Shown here: positions 1 to 5,223 of the stretch, piece after piece
Numbering within the stretch: position 1 is the first letter of the stretch
How the letters are laid out: every line of letters starts with the position of its first letter
Source: Streptosporangiaceae bacterium
Lineage (GTDB): Bacteria > Actinomycetota > Actinomycetes > Streptosporangiales > Streptosporangiaceae
Direction of reading: 5' to 3'
Assembly: GCA_030045215.1 (NCBI GenBank)
Contig: JASIBJ010000304.1
Span: forward strand, 1 to 10,102
Length of the DNA: 10,102 nucleotides
Translations under genes and position numbers: made by a program
The notes under the pieces: generated by a model
The model's input: the letters and a program-made list of their open reading frames with translations, nothing else
Databases searched by the model: none
What the model was told of the DNA's origin: nothing

Positions 1-140
1 AACGAGCCGCTCCAGGCCCGCCGCTACCTGACTTGCGGCCGGGTGGGCAGGCGGCGGGTCGGGCCGGCTCTGGCAACGCCTGACTGAAACGGCGAGTCTC
101 GTGGCCCAACCGGTCCGGCCGATCTACCGTCAGTAAGGAC

Positions 141-1391
141 ATGCGAGTACATCGGACGCCGATACTGTCGGCCACCGCGATGGCGGGAGCTGTCCTGACG
201 GGCACGTTGCTGCTGGCGGCCTGCGGGAGCACGCCGCTAGGCGGCGGAACGGCTGCGACTAGCCACACACCGGCGAGCTCGGGCACGAGTCACAGCGCGG
301 GGACGACACCCGCCGCCAGCGCCTCGTCCGGGTCATCAGCGGCCAGGACGGGGTGCGCGCGCCCTGCTGTGCCTTGGCCTGTCAGCACTGCCTACCTGAC
401 CGGGATCCAGTTCGTGTCGCCGCTGCTTGGCTGGGTGGTGGGCCAGCAGGAGATCCTTGCGACCTCCGATGGCGGACGGCACTGGACCGTGCAGGACAGC
501 GGCAGCCTCAACCTCACCTCCGTCGACTTCGTCAGCGCGCAGAGCGGCTGGGCAGTCGGGACCAGCTCGCTGCTCGCCACCACCGATGGCGGAGCGCACT
601 GGACGTCGCTGCCTGACCCGTGCCTGCGCTCGGTCCACTTCGTGTCCGCTGACCTTGGCTTCGCCGTCGCGGGAGGCACCGGCTCCGGGCTGCTGGGCAT
701 GGCCCCGATCGACGGCGGCAAGGCGCTCGTCACCACCGATGGCGGCCGCACCTGGCAGCCGCTGCCCGCGCCAGCCGGTGCGCAGACCCTGTGCTTCGAC
801 GATGCGACGCTCGGCTGGCTCGGCGCCGCGGGAAAGCTGTACCGGACTGCCGACGGCGGCAGCACCTGGACGCTGGTCACCCGCGGAGCGAGGCCGCCGT
901 TCCCCGGTGAGGTGGCGTCGATGGTCGTGCAGTGCGCCGGTGCCGGCGACGCCTGGGCACTGGACATCGGCCCCGGCGCCGGCATGAGCCAGGAGCCGCA
1001 CATCGGCTACTACGCGAGCGCATCGGGCGCCGTTCCGCTCTTCGCCGAGCAGTACTTCCCGCATCCGGGTGTCAGCGTCACGACGCAGGCACCGGGCAGC
1101 TACGCCGGCCCGATCTCCGCGATCAGCCCGACGAGCGCGGCGTTTCTCGACTCGTGCCCGGCCTGCGGACCCGGCACGGTGCCGTGGGGTCTGGTCACCG
1201 GGACAACGCTGACGCGGGAGGGCAACGTCGGCGACCTGACGCAAGCGCAGTCAGCGAGCTTCCTGTCCCCGCAGCTTGGCTGGGTCGCAGGCACGTTCAC
1301 CCGGTTCAGCGCCAGGTCGTCTCGCAGCTACCGGCGGATCGTATGGACCGACGACGGCGGCCGCACCTGGCGAGTGCTGTATACGGGCTGA
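141..1391 (+). CDS. Secreted lipoprotein with Asp-box (YCF48/sialidase-like) beta-propeller
   Basis: The protein has 416 residues. It starts with a lipoprotein signal: basic MRVHR, a hydrophobic stretch, and a lipobox LAAC with the lipidated cysteine at residue 28. A Ser/Thr/Ala/Gly-rich linker (about 30-70) follows, as expected for a tether from the outer face of the membrane. The rest is a repeat domain with Asp-box motifs: SDGGRHW (109-115), TDGGAHW (148-154), TDGGRTW (199-205), ADGGSTW (237-243) and DDGGRTW (404-410). Each is preceded by a G-W or G-F blade strand such as GWVVG, GWAVG or GWLG. In known families this marks beta-propellers of the YCF48/BNR type, which bind ligands or act as scaffolds; no sialidase active site was recognised. 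About 160 residues between motifs four and five lack the motif. An AGGA lies only 1 nt before the ATG, which is unusually close. The start is kept because the next Met (residue 14) would lose the basic n-region. The ligand is unknown. Confidence 0.9.
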   Translation: MRVHRTPILSATAMAGAVLTGTLLLAACGSTPLGGGTAATSHTPASSGTSHSAGTTPAASASSGSSAARTGCARPAVPWPVSTAYLTGIQFVSPLLGWVVGQQEILATSDGGRHWTVQDSGSLNLTSVDFVSAQSGWAVGTSSLLATTDGGAHWTSLPDPCLRSVHFVSADLGFAVAGGTGSGLLGMAPIDGGKALVTTDGGRTWQPLPAPAGAQTLCFDDATLGWLGAAGKLYRTADGGSTWTLVTRGARPPFPGEVASMVVQCAGAGDAWALDIGPGAGMSQEPHIGYYASASGAVPLFAEQYFPHPGVSVTTQAPGSYAGPISAISPTSAAFLDSCPACGPGTVPWGLVTGTTLTREGNVGDLTQAQSASFLSPQLGWVAGTFTRFSARSSRSYRRIVWTDDGGRTWRVLYTG

Positions 1392-1400
1392 CGTCAGCAT

Positions 1401-1649
1401 GTGAAGCGGAGGGCTCAGCTGGCTGCGGCCGCTCTGGCTGCCTGGCTCATGCTGGCGACCCTGATTTTCGCCTTGATCGCGCTAGTGCGTTATTGGCAGG
1501 CTTTCAAGGCCGCTAAGGCATTCCGCAGGCCCACCCTGCATTTCAGGCCAGCCCGCCGGGCATCGCTGCCCTGCAGGTCCGGTGGTGTCCGATCAGATCT
1601 CGCTGGCCACGTTGGTGACGAAATAGAACGGCGCATAGACCGGCTCTGA
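1401..1649 (+). CDS. Possible small single-pass membrane protein (weak)
   Basis: This frame would encode 82 residues from a GTG start 9 bp after the stop of the lipoprotein gene. The N-terminus is MKRR followed by one good transmembrane stretch (about residues 7-29, rich in Ala, Leu and Ile). A basic tail follows that resembles nothing I know. No convincing ribosome binding site precedes the GTG. The last 57 bp lie antisense to the end of the convergent peptidoglycan-binding gene, so the C-terminal part may be a by-product of that gene's composition. The spacing would allow translation coupled to the lipoprotein. It could equally be chance, so it is a tentative call. Confidence 0.3.
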   Translation: MKRRAQLAAAALAAWLMLATLIFALIALVRYWQAFKAAKAFRRPTLHFRPARRASLPCRSGGVRSDLAGHVGDEIERRIDRL

Positions 1650-2450
1650 GGTGCTGTTGTTGCCCTCGACGATGAGTTTGTCGCCGGTCCGCTGCCAGGT
1701 GCACATAAAGTTTGCCCCTTCCACCCGGCATGAGCCGAAGGTCCACCCGGCCTCATACTTGCGCGCGAAGAGCGCGTCTACGGCCGGAGGGATCGCTTCG
1801 TAACGCGCGGCTGTGCGATCGCCCTTGCTCCAGGCCTCGAAGACCAGTTCCGCCGCGGACTGCGCGCTGCTGGCGCGCAGCCACTGCAGGGTAAGCGCGT
1901 TCCAGGTCTCCGGGCCGGCGATGCCATCCTTGCCGAGACCGCAGAACCCCTGGAAGTGACGCACGACGCCGTCGGTCTGCGGGCCGTAGGTTCCGTCTAC
2001 CTTCAGCCAGCCGCAGCGCGAGCCAAGCTGACTTTGGACAGCTCGCACCGAGTCTCCTGTGCTGTCGGCGGACACCTCGATGATGAGCTCCGGCCAGGTA
2101 TTGTTGCCGACCTTCCCGTCTACCGTGAGACCGTGGTCGGCCTGGAAGGCGCGCACCGCAGCATCGGTGTTCGGCCCGAATACGCCGTCCACGGTAAGCA
2201 GCTCGGTCGCCGTGGTGGCCTGCGTCGACCGACGGCCCTTAGTAAATCTTGCCGATGGTGCCGCCTCTGTAAGGGTGGCAGTTCCGGAGGCTTCGCCGGC
2301 CAGCGCAGACGTCTCGACATCCGCGTCGGGTGGCTCCTCAGACACTGTGCCAGCGGCGGTCGCCGACACATGCGCGTTGAGTAGGTACTGGATGCTGCGA
2401 ACGTTTTCACCCGTCGAGCCCCGCTGCTCGAGAGGCCAGTTCATTGCCAT
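1593..2450 (-). CDS. Peptidoglycan-binding-repeat protein with unidentified C-terminal domain, no signal peptide
   Basis: The protein has 285 residues from the ATG at 2450. That start is chosen because AAGAGG (2458-2463) lies 7 nt upstream; the ATG 33 bp further out, at 2483, has no such site. Two PG_binding_1-type repeats are visible. The first has its helix ([14 protein letters not shown], 14-27) separated from its second half ([17 protein letters not shown], 87-103, ending near NNTWPELI) by about 55 low-complexity residues rich in Thr, Ala, Ser and Glu. The second (132-187) is uninterrupted, with [10 protein letters not shown] and [13 protein letters not shown]. Residues 195-285 form a separate domain with [12 protein letters not shown], two cysteines (C241, C250) and an aromatic-rich end ([10 protein letters not shown]); I cannot name it. 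Such repeats usually bind cell wall, yet there is no signal peptide or transmembrane segment, so export, if any, is by an unknown route. It converges on the genes to its left. Confidence 0.85.
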   Translation of the reverse strand: MAMNWPLEQRGSTGENVRSIQYLLNAHVSATAAGTVSEEPPDADVETSALAGEASGTATLTEAAPSARFTKGRRSTQATTATELLTVDGVFGPNTDAAVRAFQADHGLTVDGKVGNNTWPELIIEVSADSTGDSVRAVQSQLGSRCGWLKVDGTYGPQTDGVVRHFQGFCGLGKDGIAGPETWNALTLQWLRASSAQSAAELVFEAWSKGDRTAARYEAIPPAVDALFARKYEAGWTFGSCRVEGANFMCTWQRTGDKLIVEGNNSTSEPVYAPFYFVTNVASEI

Positions 2451-2457
2451 TGTTCCG

Positions 2458-2463
2458 CCTCTT
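2458..2463 (-). promoter_or_regulatory. Ribosome binding site deciding the start of the peptidoglycan-binding gene
   Basis: On the minus strand this reads AAGAGG, 7 nt before the ATG at 2450. It favours the shorter 285-residue product over the 296-residue one starting at 2483, whose upstream bases show no Shine-Dalgarno match. Confidence 0.6.
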
Positions 2464-2483
2464 TTCCCGTTGTTCATTCGCAT

Positions 2484-3368
2484 TTCTAAGAATGCATGAT
2501 GCAGGTAGCTATTCCTCCGCGCGGATTATGTGCTCAGCCATATCCGCTGTCAAGGGGAGATTTCCTGCAGCGAAGCCTTCGCCGATCTGCAGCTCAGACT
2601 CTCGGCGACGCCGCCGCGGCGGCCTGTAAGACCGGTGCCCCCGCGAACCGAGCGAGCCAATCGCCGCAGCTCAAAGACCCACATGGCTAATCCGCCACGG
2701 TCGACACTCTGACCAGGGGCGGTCGGAGGTTCAAGCCTCCCTCGGTCCCACCCAGCTGAGAGGAACTCGGCCAGTCTCGTTCAGCCGGCCCTATCCTCGC
2801 GCATATGCCCTGGCCTGCCGGCGCCAGGCTTACCACGCACGTCCCTTAGAGTCGCCTCAGCTTGCGCCAATTGGTCAGCCATAGTCCCCCCAGATACCGA
2901 GTCGGCGCGTATGTCCGGCCTGGCCCATAACCAACTAAAACGTGAAGTTAGCCAGCGGAAAATACGAAACACCCAGCTACCAATACCGAGATACCCAGCC
3001 GAGCCACGTACTTGCCCTCCTGTCGCGGGGCGGCCACCAGACGCAGCCGCCATACCGAGGCGGCGGCGAGCCCTCCGGCCCCGGCCGGCGCCTGGCTGCT
3101 GGAAGTGATCCCGAGCCGGACACGCTGACCCGCAGCTCGGCCGACCTGCTCAGAATGACCAGCCCGCCACCCGAGCCAGCCATGGCCTGCACGGGCGAGG
3201 CCGAGACCTGGCTCCCAGACCTGCGAGGCGGTTGAAATGTGCGCTCAAGGCGTGGCTCAGTTTGTGGCTCATTCGCCGCCGTTCGGCACCGTTCACCGAT
3301 GGCCATCCACATCGTTTCGGCGCAGCTCACGGACGGTCCCGGTCAGGGGTGAACACGGGCGCGCAGTG
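2484..3368. other. Long stretch without a convincing gene; probable end of an integrated element
   Basis: No open frame here shows a recognisable domain or the strong third-position GC bias of the flanking genes. The open frames are under about 120 codons, overlap on both strands and look random. There is a locally A-rich patch around 2925-2990, unlike the rest of the window. A 33-codon minus-strand frame (2882 to 2781, starting MADQLAQAEATLRDV) follows a G-rich stretch (GGGGGGA, 2 nt before its ATG). It could be a gene remnant or a small gene but cannot be supported. A tRNA-like fragment lies inside at 2723-2754. The right edge coincides with the break in tRNA homology at 3369, which suggests decayed or non-coding end sequence of an island. 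Confidence 0.5.
2723..2754 (+). other. Degenerate tRNA 3'-end-like fragment (possible old attachment site or tRNA pseudogene)
   Basis: GGAGG (2725-2729), TTCAAG (2730-2735) and CCTCC (2736-2740) form a T-arm-like hairpin. CGGTCCC-A-CCCA (2743-2754) follows and resembles an acceptor strand with a CCA-like end. The loop is one base short of a normal seven-base T loop, and two extra bases separate the T stem from the acceptor strand, so it cannot be a working tRNA. No matching 5' acceptor strand (GGGACCG) is seen upstream. It may be the remnant of a tRNA 3' end left by integration, or chance. The amino acid identity cannot be fixed because the anticodon region is absent. Confidence 0.35.
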
Positions 3369-3425
3369 TTGGAAAGCGTGTTGGGGGCAACCCCTCGCGA
3401 GTTCGAATCTCGCATCCTCCGCCCA
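3369..3425 (+). other. 3' half of tRNA-Ser(GGA): probable integration attachment site
   Basis: The stretch begins at the anticodon loop (TTGGAAA, 3369-3375, anticodon GGA). It continues with the 3' anticodon strand GCGTG, a serine-type long variable arm (GGGG/CCCC hairpin, about 3383-3394), a perfect T arm (GCGAG, TTCGAAT, CTCGC; 3397-3413), the acceptor strand ATCCTCC (3414-3420), discriminator G and an almost intact CCA (CCCA). Upstream, the bases that should be CACGC (5' anticodon strand) are CAGTG, and no D arm or GGAGGAT acceptor strand is found, so the 5' half is missing. Tyrosine integrases of actinobacterial integrative elements and phages commonly recombine in the 3' half of tRNA genes, restoring the tRNA at one end and leaving a 3' copy at the other. 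On that model the intact tRNA-Ser and the element lie to the left. Not expected to make a functional tRNA. Confidence 0.8.
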
Positions 3426-3788
3426 GCCTGACTTCCGGAACGCGGATCGCCCAGCTGCAACGATTGTCTCGACGTCGAGGTTTTGCTCGGTTTCGGGCGA
3501 GCCGGCGATTATCACGCCCCACTAAGGGGTGCTGCCAAGACGCTAAGGTCCCGCGACAGGCAGCAACCTGGCGCCTAAGGGGGTCCGGCGCAGATCTAAG
3601 GCCCGGCCACGACCTGGTTACGGCTGTCTGCCGATGTGCTCGCCCGCTCCGTTGAGCGACAGTGGAAACGACTCGGCAGCGGGCGGGGGATCAGCCCGAC
3701 CGAGATCTCACTGTGGGGAACCTATTGGCCCGCGGCGACTCCAGTTCGTGATCACCCACCAACGAGTACTCAGGAAGGATGAGCCTCC
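3426..3788. other. Intergenic stretch with no identified gene
   Basis: This covers the bases from the tRNA remnant to the LtrA-family gene. Open frames are short and unconvincing on both strands. A strong purine-rich site (AGGAAGG, 3772-3778) lies at the end. Just after it, an ATG at 3779 opens a 10-codon frame ending at 3811, overlapping the longer start of the next gene in another frame; whether it is translated is unknown. I see no clear promoter, terminator hairpin or known riboswitch core. If the tRNA remnant is an attachment site, this stretch is chromosomal upstream sequence that could hold the promoter for the LtrA-family gene. Confidence 0.45.
3772..3778 (+). promoter_or_regulatory. 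Ribosome binding site upstream of the LtrA-family gene
   Basis: AGGAAGG lies 10 nt before the ATG at 3789. It is the best Shine-Dalgarno match near this gene and the only support for the long form of the protein, because the downstream Met codon at 3978 has no such site. Confidence 0.45.
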
Positions 3789-5177
3789 ATGCCCACGGCC
3801 GTTCGCCGTGACCATCCAGCCAGGCTGAACTCGCAGCCAGGCTGCGCACTACCGGATCTCGCGCCGACCGGGCAGCGATCTGCCCCATGCTCACATCCAT
3901 CTGGCTCACCGGGCCCCGCCGTGGCGCGGCGAGGATCGGCCAGCTGGCCAGCCGGCCGCCCGCGCGACCGTGACACGATGCGGCGACTCCCGCGTCCGCG
4001 ATTGCGGACCGCGGACGGCCACGACCGCGAAGAGCGCCGCGCGAGCTGGGTTGAGCTTTTTTTCGACCTGGCATTCGCCGGGGCCGTCGGCCAGCTCGCA
4101 GGCGCGTTCCAGGACCACCCGGCCCTCGGCACGCTCGGCCGCTTCGTCATGCTGTTCATTCCGATCTGGTGGCTCTGGGTCCAGCTTTCGTTCTACGCCG
4201 ACCGGCATGAGTCGGATGACGCGGCGCACCGGATCTCGATCCTGGCGGCCATCCTGCTGTGCGTCGGCGTGGCCGCCAGCGCGCCACGAGCCCTGGCTGG
4301 CAACTCAGACGGCTTTGTGATCGCCTTCGCCTGCATGCGCGGCTTGCAGCTGGTGTTGTACGCGCGGGCCCGGCACCATCTGCCCGCCACCAGGGCGCTG
4401 TACAACTGCTACCTGATCTGCTTCGGGATAGGCGGCGCGTTCTGGCTGTCCTCCCTCGCCGTGGCCGATCCCGCCCGCTATGCGATCTGGATCGCGGCGC
4501 TGCTGGTCGACGGCATCGGCTCGCTGGCGATGCTGGCGCCACGCCGGCGGGTCCCGCTGAACCCCACCCATCTGGCCGATCGGTTCCAGATCTTCGTTCT
4601 CATCGTCCTCGGCGAATCGGTATCCCGGCTCATCAGCGCCGCGGCCATGAAGCCCTGGAGCCTGCAGCTCGCCATCGTGCTAACCGCTGCGCTGATCACG
4701 CTGGCTGCGCTGTGGTGGGCCTGGCTCCGCGCCGCCGACGACCAGGCGCTTCACAGCCAGCCGACGATCGCCAAGTTCACGGCCCTTAACCTGGCCATAG
4801 TGGCTGGCATCGCCGCGGCGAGCGCGGGCCTGCACATCGCGATCCTGGCGGCAGACGGGGCGGGCACCATCGCGGCCGCGCCCAGGGCCGCGCTCTATGG
4901 CGGCGTCAGCGTCTATCTGCTGGCCACCGCCATCCTCCCGTCCAGGAAGATGACGCGGGCAGCCAGAACGGCCCGGCTCGCGACCTCCCTCGCCGCCATG
5001 GGACTGGTCTTCATGGGCGCGATCGTCGAGCCCGTCTACCTGGTCCCCGCTCTGACTGTCGTACTCGCGCTGGGCCTGTGGACCGAGGGACAGTCGATCT
5101 CACGGCCTAGCAGGCAGGCGCTGAAGCCTCTCGCAGCCGCGCCGCAGAACCGGCTCTCGGGCGTATCCGGCAACTGA
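3789..5177 (+). CDS. LtrA-family (low temperature requirement A) multi-pass membrane protein
   Basis: The frame has 462 residues. The family signature begins with RRASWVELFFDLAF (83-96), and a second hallmark is HLADRFQIFVLIVLGESV (261-278). About ten hydrophobic segments fill residues 91-435, for example near 116-136, 149-167, 203-224, 232-250, 292-312, 331-354 and 402-432, so it is an integral membrane protein. LtrA was named from a Listeria cold-growth mutant, but the biochemical role of the family is not established. The start is uncertain. The ATG at 3789 has a good ribosome binding site, but residues 1-63 look unlike the family, contain no domain, and use clearly fewer G/C third bases than the rest. 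Met64 (3978) would give about 399 residues, close to the usual family length, and a typical charged N-terminus. The next gene starts 46 bp after the stop on the same strand, so co-transcription is likely. Confidence 0.87.
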   Translation: MPTAVRRDHPARLNSQPGCALPDLAPTGQRSAPCSHPSGSPGPAVARRGSASWPAGRPRDRDTMRRLPRPRLRTADGHDREERRASWVELFFDLAFAGAVGQLAGAFQDHPALGTLGRFVMLFIPIWWLWVQLSFYADRHESDDAAHRISILAAILLCVGVAASAPRALAGNSDGFVIAFACMRGLQLVLYARARHHLPATRALYNCYLICFGIGGAFWLSSLAVADPARYAIWIAALLVDGIGSLAMLAPRRRVPLNPTHLADRFQIFVLIVLGESVSRLISAAAMKPWSLQLAIVLTAALITLAALWWAWLRAADDQALHSQPTIAKFTALNLAIVAGIAAASAGLHIAILAADGAGTIAAAPRAALYGGVSVYLLATAILPSRKMTRAARTARLATSLAAMGLVFMGAIVEPVYLVPALTVVLALGLWTEGQSISRPSRQALKPLAAAPQNRLSGVSGN

Positions 5178-5223
5178 CACGGCCACAATTCTCCGGTTCA
5201 CCATCGTCCGCAACGGAGCAACC

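Noticed and set aside
1..87. Possible 3' end of an upstream + strand gene (frame 1, ending TGA at 85-87)
   Set aside because: Only 28 codons, Arg/Gly-rich, and another forward frame is also open until 81-83, so the coding frame cannot be chosen.
336..1244. 302-codon open frame on the minus strand opposite the lipoprotein gene
   Set aside because: It is Arg/Ala/Gly-rich with no domain and mirrors the codon bias of the lipoprotein gene, whose lipobox and Asp-boxes are unmistakable.
1548..1562. Short GCCC/GGGC inverted repeat as terminator between convergent genes
   Set aside because: Only a 4-bp stem with no T tract; not distinguishable from chance in GC-rich DNA.
2977..3330. 117-codon minus-strand frame in the gene-poor stretch
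   Set aside because: No ribosome binding site, no domain, no third-position bias, and competing frames on the + strand across the same bases.
3540..3575. CTAAGGTCCC-like string reminiscent of 23S rRNA
   Set aside because: Only about ten bases match from memory and the surroundings do not continue as rRNA.
3655..3788. Riboswitch-like leader before the LtrA gene
   Set aside because: I could not match the conserved core of any riboswitch class that I know; G-rich hairpins are common here by composition.
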